Positions 48,001 to 60,000 of a stretch of 64,000 nucleotides of DNA are shown here, piece after piece. Numbering within the stretch: the stretch's first letter is position 1; every line of letters begins with the position of its first letter. The stretch covers positions 3,410,321 to 3,474,320 of the forward strand of contig NC_049982.1 in the NCBI RefSeq assembly GCF_000003815.2. The letters run 5' to 3'. This DNA is from Branchiostoma floridae. Its lineage: Eukaryota; Chordata; Leptocardii; Amphioxiformes; Branchiostomatidae. The notes beneath the pieces are model-generated. The model was not told the origin of the DNA. It did not search any database and worked only from the letters and a program-made list of their open reading frames with translations. Made by a program: the position numbers and the translations under genes.

Positions 48001-51000
48001 TCACCACACAGGTGCTTCAGAGTTGTACAGGTGTGTGTTTACATGGACAGGTGTGTGTTTACATGAACAGGTGTGTGCTTATATGAACAGGTGTGTGTTT
48101 ATATGTACAGGTGTGTGTTTACATGGACAGGTGTGTGTTTATATGAACAGGAGTGTGTTTATATGAACAGGTGTGTGTTTATACAAACAGGTGAGACTCA
48201 CCACACAGGTGCTTCAGAGTTGTACAGGTGTGTGTTTATATGAACAGGTGTGTGTTTATATGAACAGGTGTGTTTATATAAACAGGTGTGTGTTTACATG
48301 TACAGGTGTGTGTTTACCACATGAACAGGTGAGACTCACCACACAGGTGCTGCAGAATTGTACAGGTGTGTGTTTACATGAACAGGTGTGTGTTTATATG
48401 TACAGGTGTGTGTTGATATGAACAGGTGAGACCCACCACACAGGTGCTGCAGAGTTGTACAGGTGTGTGTTTACCATAGGAACAGGTGTGTGTGTTTATA
48501 TGAACAGGTGTGTGTTTACCTTATGAACAGGTGAGACCCACCACACAGGTGCTGCAGAGTTGTACAGGTGTGTGTTTATATGTACAGGTGTGTGTTTACA
48601 CAAACAGGTGAGACTTCACCTCAACAGGTGCGTGCAGATATGTATCAGGTGTGTGTTTATATGAACAGGTGTGTGTTCACCTCCACACAGGTGCTGCAGA
48701 GCTGTACAGGTGTGTGTTTATATGAACAGGTGTGTGTTTATATGAACAGGTGTGTTTATATAAACAGGTGTGTGTTTACATGTACAGGTGTGTGTTTACC
48801 ACATGAACAGGTGAGACTCACCACACAGGTGCTGCAGAATTGTACAGGTGTGTGTTTACATGAACAGGTGTGTGTTTATATGTACAGGTGTGTGTTGATA
48901 TGAACAGGTGAGACCCACCACACAGGTGCTGCAGAGTTGTACAGGTGTGTGTTTACCATAGGAACAGGTGTGTGTGTTTATATGAACAGGTGTGTGTTTA
49001 CCTTATGAACAGGTGAGACCCACCACACAGGTGCTGCAGAGTTGTACAGGTGTGTGTTTATATGTACAGGTGTGTGTTTACACAAACAGGTGAGACTCAC
49101 CTCACAGGTGCTGCAGAGTTGTACAGGTGTGTGTTTATATGAACAGGTGAGACTCACCTCACAGGTGCTGCAGAGTTGTACAGGTGCGTGTTTATATGAA
49201 CAGGTGTGTGTTTACATGAACAGGTGAGACTCACCACACAGGTGCTGCAGAGTTGTACAGGTGTGTGTTTATATGAACAGGTGTGTGTTTACCACATGAA
49301 CAGGTGTGTGTTTACCATTTGAACAGGTGTGTGTTTACATGAACAGGTGTGTGTTTACATGAACAGGTGAGACTCACCACACAGGTGCTGCAGAGCTCGT
49401 GCAGGTTCAGGTTTCCCTTCTCAGCAAGCTCGATTATCGTCTGCAGAGAAAAATGAGAAAACTGGCCTCATATCTGATACAAAACTGTTTCTGATTGATA
49501 TGAAAACTCAGGCCAGTAAACACTCTTTATCAGTCATCACAGATCCAGGAAGTGTGATCAGCAGGGCACAGACAGAAGCTCCAGGACTGTCGAGGTAACC
49601 CTCGCTAAGTACACACATACCCTAACTTAGCCTTCATGTGCTTAGAAAGTTGTATTGATCTGTCCATGCCAAATTCTATTTTGTATTGTCTCTGTCAGCA
49701 GGGCTAGCCTTTTGTAATAGGCACAGGCTGCGTGACGCTAGTTGGGCAGTCCTGGCTGTGTGTGCTGAGCAGTCAAAACAATAAATAAAGATCAGTGGGT
49801 TTGTTGCCCACTAACCAATAAATAAAATAAGGATCAGTGCGTTTGTTGCCCACTAACCAATAGATAAAATAAAATAAAGATCGGTGCGTTTGTTGCCCAC
49901 TAACCAATAGATAAAATAAAGATCAGTGCGTTTGTTGCCCACTAACCAATAGATAAATGAAATAAAGATCAGTGCGTTTGTTGCCCACTAACCAATAAAT
50001 AAATAAAATAAAGATCAGTGCGTTTGTTGCCCACTAACCAATAAATAAGATAAAGATCAGTGCGTTTGTTACCCACTAACCAATAAATAAAATAAAGATC
50101 AGTGCGTTTGTTGCCCACTAACCAATAAATAAGATAAAGATCAGTGCGTTTGTTGCCCACTAACCAATAAATAAAATAAAGATCAGTGCGTTTGTTGCCC
50201 ACTAACCAATAGATAAATGAAATAAAGATCAGTGCGTTTGTTGCCCACTAACCAATAAATAAAATAAAGATCAGTGCGTTTGTTGCCCACTAACCAATAA
50301 ATAAATAAAATAAAGATCAGTGCGTTTGTTGCCCACTAACCAATAAATAAATAAAATAAAGATCAGTGCGTTTGTTGCCCACTAACCAATAAATAAAATA
50401 AAGATCAGTGCGTTTGTCTCTGACTCACGTTTTTCCTCTGCTCGGCTGTGTTGTTGACAACCCCCGGGTCGGCGCGCCAGCAGCGGTAGAAGTTGTACAT
50501 CAGGAACGCCGTGTTCACCAGGAACGGCAGCCGCACCTCAAGGTCAGACACATGTGAGACAGGTCAAGGTCACAACACCACGACTGTCTGGATGTCAAAC
50601 GTCACACTTACATACTCACTGAGAAACATACAGACCTTCCAGAGCCATCTCTACTCATTGTTTAGAACCACATGCTGTTAATTTTGTTGTTACATTGAAC
50701 ATTTCAAGCTAAACAAAATACACTTTCATCAATTTCATGGCATGAAGTTCAGATTCTGTGAAATTTCTATCCGTCCTGGCCAGCAGATGTCTGTCCTAGG
50801 ATGGGTCATCGCAGGGTTGTAGCCAGCTTGAAATTTTCAGTCCCCTTGATTTTAATGGGAATCCTATCAAGCACCGAAAGCATGGCGGGACGTTGCGCGT
50901 CATTTCTAGGGGGTCTGGGTCCCAGAAAATGTTTAAATCCAGACCCTCTGAAACACTATTTCCTGCATTTTGCTTGTAGACTAAGCTGTTCAGTGGCACC

Positions 51001-54000
51001 TGTTTGGGGGAAGAAGAACACATGGGTTTCAGTTTTTTTTATATCTTTACATATTAATTTTGTCTGTCCCAGAGGAAGGAATGGGGAAAACTTTTTTCAG
51101 TCCCCAGCTGCAAAATTCCTTCAAAGGACTGAAGGACAGGTGCTGGCTACCATCCTGGGTCATCGACAAAGCAATAAGAACTATCAAACATTGACTGTAA
51201 TTGGAGACACCCGCTAACTTGTCAATTCCCTTCAACTTGTAGAAAAGTTCCAAGAAATCCACCCTTGGGGAGCCCATTTGAAAGCCCCATCCATGTGATA
51301 TGATGGCTGTTTCTTTGTATCCAAAGATCAGTGGGCAGGGTGGGTTTTGGCGACCCGTCTGCCTGGAATGGCCTGCCCGAACATGCCCCTAAGGCCTGTC
51401 ACTGCCCCTAAGGCCTGTCACTGCCACTAGCTGCAGTTAGGTACTCATTTACACCTGAGTTAAGTGAGGAAAGTCGTGTAAATGCCTTTCCCAAGGGCAA
51501 AAGATTGGATTCGAAGTCGAGACCTCTCGGTCCCCAGCCAAACATGCTGCCGCTGCGCTACGCGATCTCACTTCCTATCCATGTACATCAGAACAAATGG
51601 ACACATAGCTGACTGACATCACAAAATTCAATACGTGAGTCGAGTAGCCGTCAACTTGGATGAAACTGCAAAGGTGGAAGAGCCCGTCTATGATGGACTT
51701 CTGGAAAACAAGTGTGAACTTAACTTGGGGGTATATTCAGGGATGTACAGTCGGCTCTTCGGGTTTAAGCTTTGTTTTCCTTTAAACCAGCAGGAATAGG
51801 CTCGTGTCAACTAGTAAATTATTCTAGTCTTAAGGTCCTTAGTACACTAATGGTTAAAATGTAAAGGATATAAGGTCCTTAGTACACTAATGGTTAAACC
51901 TGAAGGATATAAGGTCCTTGGTACACTAATGGTTAAACCTGAAGGATATAAGGTCCTTAGTACACTAATGGTTAAACCTGAAGGATATAAGGTCCTTAGT
52001 ACACTTATGGTTAAACCTGAAGGATATAAGGTCCTTAGTACACTAATGGTTAAACCTGAAGGATATAAGGTCCTTGGTACACTAATGGTTAAACCTGAAG
52101 GATATAAGGTCCTTAGTACACTAATGGTTAAACCTGAAGGATATAAGGTCCTTAGTACACTTATGGTTAAACCTGAAGGATATAAGGTCCTTAGTACACT
52201 AATGGTTAACCTGAAGGATATAAGGTCCTTAGTACACTAATGGTTAACCTGAAGGATATAAGGTCCTTAGTACACTAATGGTTAAACCTGAAGGATATAA
52301 GGTCCTTGGTACACTAATGGTTAAACCTGAAGGATATAAGGTCTTTAGTGCACTAAGGGTTAAACCTGAAGGATATAAGGTCCTTAGTACACTAATGGTT
52401 AAACCTGAAGGATATAAGGTCCATAGTACACTAATGGTTAAACCTGAAGGATATAAGGTCCTTGGTACACTAATGGTTAAACCTGAAGGATATAAGGTCC
52501 TTAGTACACTTATGGTTAAACCTGAAGGATATAAGGTCCTTAGTACACTAATGGTTAAACCTGAAGGATATAAGGTCCTTAGTACACTAATGGTTAAACC
52601 TGAAGGATATAAGGTCCTTAGTACACTTATGGTTAAACCTGAAGGATATAAGGTCCTTAGTACACTAATGGTTAAACCTGAAGGATATAAGGTCCTTGGT
52701 ACACTAATGGTTAAACCTGAAGGATATAAGGTCCTTAGTACACTAAGGGTTAACATGTGAAGGATATAAGGTCCTTAGTACACTAATGGTTAAACCTGAA
52801 GGATATAAGGTCCTTAGTACACTAAGGGTTAAACCTGAAGGATATAAGGTCCTTGGTACACTAATGGTTAAACCGGAAGGATATAAGGTCCTTGGTACAC
52901 TAAGGGTTAAACCTGAAGGATATAAGGTCCTTAGTACACTAATGGTTAACATGTAAAGGATATAAGGTCCTTAGTACACTAAGGGTTAACACATAAAGGA
53001 TATAGGGTCCGAACCAGCCGAACCAGGTGACGTACATCCAGAATTTGGTTGCTAGGTAGATCGCTACGGGGATGGTCGTCTGGAAACTGCTGTCAAAAAA
53101 CACCCTGGAAACAGCAAAAATAAGATGGATGAATTAATGTCTTTTATTCAAACTAGATGGCCCTGATTGTCCCAAATTCTGTTAAAATAACAAACTGGCA
53201 GGACGACTATCTTTGCCCCAGCTTAGTATGTTTCCGTCATTACATTTGTCCCTGACACAATCCCCTCCAGCCTGCCCTTTACACTAAATATTCCTCAAAA
53301 GTACAGCCCTTACTTTTTTCACCTACTTTATCCCACAGTAACGAAAGTTGCAACCCTTTACTTTTTTCATTANNNNNNNNNNNNNNNNNNNNNNNNNNNN
53401 NNNNNNNNNNNNNNNNNNNNNNNNNNNNNNNNNNNNNNNNNNNNNNNNNNNNNNNNNNNNNNNNNNNNNNNNGTCACATAGCGGCTGATACGCTGGGGAG
53501 AGAAGGGGATTGGTCAGTCTGGGTCACATGACACCTAACCAATCAGGTGCATCCTCCCATAAACAAGCACGAACACACACACACACGTACACACACACAC
53601 ACACATACACACACACACACGTACACACACACACACGTACACACACACACACGTACACACACACACACGTACACACACACACACACGTACACACACACAC
53701 ACACGTACACACACACACACGTACACACACACACACGTACACACACACACGCACACACACACACACACGTACACACACACACACACATACACACACACCC
53801 TTTATGAGTAGACTTGATCCTCTGCATGAGGGGGTACCCCCACACACACATACAGCCCTCCCCCACACACACATACATCCCTCCCCCCACACACCCACAT
53901 ACCCCCCTACCTGATCAGACTTGATCCTCTGCATGAGGGGGGTGCTGTCGAGCCCCTTCTCCTCCCGAGCCTTCTGCAGACGCTGAGTGATCCACTGGTT

Positions 54001-57000
54001 CCGCTTCGCCACGGCGATGTCCAGCGGAGTTTCCCCCTGTAACATCCATCATCCAACATCATCATCATCATAATTATCATCATCTTCATCATCATCATCT
54101 TCATCATCACATCTCATCATCATCATCACATCTTATCTTAGCCACGGCGATGTCCAGCGGAGTTTGCCCCTGTAACATCCATCATCCAACATCATCATCA
54201 TCATCATTATCATCTCAGGTCATCATCATCATCATCATCATCACATCTAATCTTAGCCACGGCAATGTTCAGCAGAGTCTCCCCCTGTAACATCCAAACC
54301 ATTCTGTGCACTGAGGTTTGGTTAGGGTTAAAGTTGAGGTAAGGTATCACCCTGTAGTTCTGTGCACTGAGGTTTGGTTAGGGTTAAAGTTGAGGTAAGG
54401 TATCACCCTGTAGTTCTGAACGTTGAGGTTTGGTTAGGGTTAAAGTTGCGCTAAGGTCTCACCCTGTCGTTCTGTGCCTTGAGGTTTTGTTAGGGTTAAA
54501 GTTGAGCTAAGGTCTCACCCTGTCGTTCTGTGCGTTGAGGTTGGTTCCGTGCTGGATGAGTAGTGTGATGACGTTGGTGTTCCCGGAGATGACGCCCCAG
54601 TGCAGCGCCGTGTTCCGGTGATACTTGTCTCCCAGGTTCACGCTCGCGTTAAACGTCAGGAGGAGGCGGGTCGGGTCCGTGCTGAAGGGAAGAACATGAC
54701 AACATTCACATCACCACACAGGTCACATGACAACACTCACATCACCACACAGGTCACATGACAACACTCACATCACCACACAGGTCACATGACAACATTC
54801 ACATCACCACACAGGTCACATGACAACACTCACATCACCACACAGGTCACATGACAACACTCACATCACCACACAGGTCACATGACAACATTCACATCAC
54901 CACACAGGTCACATGACAACATTCACATCACCACACAGGTCACATGACAACATTCACATCACCACACAGGTCACATGACAACATTCACATCACCACACAG
55001 GTCACATGACAACACTCACATCACCACACAGGTCACATGACAACATTCACATCACCACACAGGTCACATGACAACATTCACATCACCACACAGGTCACAT
55101 GACAACACTCACATCACCACACAGGTNNNNNNNNNNNNNNNNNNNNNNNNNNNNNNNNNNNNNNNNNNNNNNNNNNNNNNNNNNNNNNNNNNNNNNNNNN
55201 NNNNNNNNNNNNNNNNNNNNNNNNNNNNNNNNNNNNNNNNNNNNNNNNNNNNNNNNNNNNNNNNNNNNNNNNNNNNNNNNNNNNNNNNNNNNNNNNNNNN
55301 NNNNNNNNNNNNNNNNNNNNNNNNNNNNNNNNNNNNNNNNNNNNNNNNNNNNNNNNNNNNNNNNNNNNNNNNNNNNNNNNNNNNNNNNNNNNNNNNNNNN
55401 NNNNNNNNNNNNNNNNNNNNNNNNNNNNNNNNNNNNNNNNNNNNNNNNNNNNNNNNNNNNNNNNNNNNNNNNNNNCCTGTATGTAAGGGACTCACCCGTA
55501 TGTCCTGTATGTAAGGGACTCACCCGTATGTCCTGTATGTAAGGGACTCACCCGTATGTCCTGTATGTAAGGGACTCACCCGTATGTCCTGTATGTAACT
55601 CACCCGTATGTCCTGTAACTCACCCGTATGTCCTGTTTGTAATCACCCGTATGTCCTGTATGTAAGGGACTCACCCGTATGTCCTGTATGTAAGGGACTC
55701 ACCCGTATGTCCTGTAAGTAAGGGACTCACCCGTATGTCCTGTAAGTAAGGGACTCACCCGTATGTCCTGTAACTCACCCGTATGTCCTGTATGTAACTC
55801 ACCCGTATGTCCTGTATGTAACTAACCCGTATGTCCTGTATGTAACTCACCCGTATGTCCTGTATGTAACTCACCCGTATGTCCTGTAACTCACCCATAT
55901 GTCCTGTAAGTGGCCCACATGAGCGCTGTCATGCCGTTCTGGTCAATCATGTCCACATCCTGCAGGAACAAACAGTACCTTTAATTAAACCTTACCAGGA
56001 TGGACGGATGGAGGAAGGGGTTGAGAAAGGGATGGATGGATGGATGGATGGAGAGAGGGAGGGATGGCAGGATTAAGAAAGATGAACACAGGTGGGACAC
56101 AGGTGACCAGAGGTGGGACACCTACTTACCTGTCCTTTGGCCAGCAGGTACGCAACTATCGATGTGTGTCCGAACTGGGCAGCCAGGTGGAGACAGGCAC
56201 AACCTGCAATGCAATGGACACCTATGTTATATATACCAACACACAGGCACAACCTGAAACACAACGGACACCTATGTTATACATCTGACTTACACGAAAG
56301 GGGGCCTTGCAGAACAAATAAACAAGCATTCTCCATCCAGCAGTGCAGTCATGGCCATGTGGCCCTGCCGTAGTCTGGTGGAGGTTACAACCAGGCTTTC
56401 AGCTAGGATTTTATCATAGGCGGTCCAAATGTCTTAGTGACTGGGAGTCACCACACGGCAAACACTACAGACGCGAGTATTGTAGGGGGCTGCAGCCATG
56501 TGGCCCTGCCGGACGGCCCAGTGCAGGTTAGCACAAACAAACAAACAAACAAACAAACCTTCCCCGTCCAGCAGTGCAGGGTTGGCCCCATACTGCATGA
56601 GTAACACTGACATGGCCATGTGGCCCTGCCGGACGGCCCAGTGCAGAGGTGTGGAGTTCAGCTCCCCCCCAAGCTGATCGATGATCGCTCCCTTGCTGAT
56701 GTAGTACCTGGAAGGGAGGTGTGTGTTTAGTAGGGACAAGTTTGCGTGTTACGAAGACTAAAGGAAAAATGTTTTGTTGGCATATACTGTTACTGTTAGG
56801 TAAGACCTGTGTGGTTCCTATAACCACAAAATAAATGAGTGAGCAACAAGCACAAATGCCAACTTGATACTGTAAATGCAGAAACTTTCGCGGTGGTTTA
56901 ATGTTCGCGGTTTTCGCAGTGGCCGCTTCACTGTGAACATAAAACCACCAGATGGTGCTACCGCGAACTTAAAAACCACCACGAAAAGTCCAGTTTGCCG

Positions 57001-60000
57001 CTACCGCGAAATTAAATCCCCGCGAACTTAAATGCATTTACAGTATATCCTCATCATTCCAGGGCAATACCCGTCACAGGAAGACGCCTCTAACCAATGG
57101 CATTTCACGCTGAACCTTCTCTGAACTCTGAATGTCAGTTTGGGCGGCTGTTGACAGTATTACTTTCATCATAATCTCGGGTGAGGTACCTGGACAAAGG
57201 CTGACCTCTCTATCCAGACATATTACATTAGAACCAGGTAATGTTAGCTAATATTAACTAGACTGGGTTTCGCTGGTTGTGTTTTACATTTGACCAGTTC
57301 CAGGCGGTTGTTGATGGCCGCCCAGTGCAGTTATGTTCACCACATGACTGTGATAGTCTGTTGTTTGACAGTACTAAACATAACCAGTTATAGTTAGTTA
57401 ATGATAGGACTGAGGACGAGCTGGTTGTGTTCACTAACTTGACCAGTTCCAGGCGGTTGTTGATCGCCGCCCAGTGCAGAACCGTGACGTTCTCCTGGTC
57501 CGGCGTGCGGACATCGAAACCGGCTTCAACCAGTTCCTACAGAATAAAGACAACAGTCAGATCTGGTACAAAAAGGTAGATTTACTGAAATACGAGCAAT
57601 TGTCATCAAAGTACCACAACACATGTGCAAATTTGCACTCAGGACACATTCTGTCATCTAATGTCACTCACTATCTGGCCTAATATTTGTCTTCCTTCTA
57701 GAAACACCGCGAAAACAATTCTACTACCTTGGACGGAAAAAGGCATAAACATTTTCTGCTGGAAACAAAATGCTAATCAAACACAACAGACAGAACTGGC
57801 ATGTGTGCAAATGATGTCATCTGAGGTAGACTACAATAGTGGCAGCTGTCCATCAGCAGTACTTGTACTTTGTACTTACAGTACATATCAAATATCACAA
57901 TCTGCAGTGTAACTTACATGACACCTGTCAATCACTCCGTACTGCGTTGCTCGGATGATGTCGAAGGTTTTGTAGTCCTCCTCGGTGTAGACGGGGGGTT
58001 GGTGTAGGGGGGTGCTGGGCGCCGAGCTGGGGGGGCTGGGCTGCGTCGGGTAACCCTTAAACTCCTAAACAAACAAACAATCAAATGAAACATACAACAC
58101 CAGAGGTAGGACTTACCTACTCTCCAAGCAGAGGTTGAGTCAAAAAAATTACGCTTGCGCTCCACTTACCTCTGCCTCAAAACGCATAGGGGCGGGGATA
58201 TCCTTTCAATATCCGTGTTAGTACCCCGCCCCCGAAGCATAAAAAGATCGTTAGCCAAATAGTTTTACTACCCCGGATTAAGCGCACCCTACACATGGGG
58301 AACAAAATTCTGCGGGCTGCGCCAGCACCCACTGCGATCTCTATTCACTGACAACAATGGCCGACGTCATTCCTTCCTGGTAGATTGAAAGTATCATAAC
58401 GTAACGTTAACTTTCTACAACCGAAAATAAAAATATTTTGCATCAGATACAAATATAAATGTAAAAATGTGAATTAGTGAATTGTCAATTCAAGAGATGA
58501 AAACGCTAATCTGAGCATGTGGTAAACTGGGAAAAACGCGAGTGAATTACGTTTACGGCTGCATGCAGTTATCTCAAAGCGGCCGGCAGTATGTGGAGCC
58601 TGAGTTTTAGAAGGTCAACTTTGACTGGACAAATCTCGTTATTATTTTCTGTTTGACATCTGAACATACCTACAAGCGGTTGTCCAACTTTTCTAGATCA
58701 TAGGGACGCAGTAATAGCTTGTTTTGACGTATCATGACTAGGGCTCTGTACCTAAACAAATTTTCAGGTACATGCAGGTACAGGTACACGGGTTTAGGTA
58801 CAGGTCCGGACCTGCACCTGTACCTAAAATAGTTTAACCAAGTATATGTAAGTTAAACATGTAGCTAGCTGTCTTTTCTAGTGATAAATTGTCATCTTTG
58901 TATGGGCAATTACATATTTGAATCTCAAAACAATTTCTTTGCAAGTTTTTTTGCAAAATTATTACCATTGTCATTGTTGATTCGGGATTTACTTGTCCTG
59001 CAGTCTTAAAAAGTGGTGTTTAATAGTGATTTAGTTTGTTTAGGTACAGGTACAGGTACACAGATGTTTAGGTCCGGACCTGTACCTAAACTATTTTTCA
59101 GGTATGGTACAGGTACGGGTATATAGGTACACAGCCCTAATCATGACTGAGCCACGACCAATTTTATGGGGTGTTGTTTGCTCTGACCTGCAGACAGGAA
59201 TCACCCGCGGCGCACGGGCAGAAACTCCTAACTCCTGTCGAAAACTTAGTACCTAGTTACAAAACGCCCTGAATGTGTCAAAGTGATCAGATTTGATAGG
59301 CTTGTGCCGTTCCGATCTGAGGCAGAGGTAAGAGGAGCGCTGGTGTAGTTTTTCCGACTACTAACTATATCTACGCGACTCAACCTCTGCTTGGAGAGTA
59401 GGACATACCTGGCTTCATGTACAGGAAATAACTGTTAGATATTAATTGACTGGTTACTTAAATTCTTGAAAATTTCAAGGCAGTTTTATATATGATTTCA
59501 CAAGTTTCACCACAAATTGAAAACCAGTGCTGAAATGTTTGTTTACCCTACTAATGTATACAGTATATACTAGTGAAAACTTCTGATCACAGCGAATACA
59601 CCCTTTCTTCCATACTGCGACTTGATAGAAAATCATATCTTCTAACAAGAACAAGCAGGGGAATGCCAAGGCAAAATTCTGCTCAAAACGTGACAGTAAA
59701 TTATAGGATAGAGTGTTTCTGTAAACCTCCTTGCTCTGTGTACAAATGTCCCTACTAATAACCCCATCCCCACCCACCCAGTAAACAATGAGTCGGCACG
59801 TCCATTGTCCCACCCCTCCCCATGACCGACAGGTGCTTCCCAACACAGCGGACATGGTGCAGGTGTCTGCCGGGCTTTCAGAGATCTCTGCTCTTTGTGC
59901 ACAAACCTACTCCTTACCTGTGTCCTAAGGACCTATTTCAAGCCAATAGACACACGAACATGGCGAGCGAACGTCTCGAACATAAGAAAACATCATGATT

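Noticed and set aside
47190-49377. CRISPR-like array of direct repeats
   Set aside because: Units are contiguous and variable, contain an exon edge and donor, and lie in an animal intron; no unique equal-length spacers or cas genes.
51630-51715. Possible extra ZDHHC17 exon (gene strand, after TGTTTTCCAG)
   Set aside because: An acceptor-like site and an open stretch exist, but exon 10 joins exon 11 in frame without it and the family has no such insert.
53510-53914. His/Thr-rich and Val/Cys-rich frames on both strands
   Set aside because: CA dinucleotide microsatellite read in different frames.
56490-56540. Alternative ankyrin exon from the exon 4 copy
   Set aside because: The copy lacks an acceptor and its frame is not flanked by usable sites.
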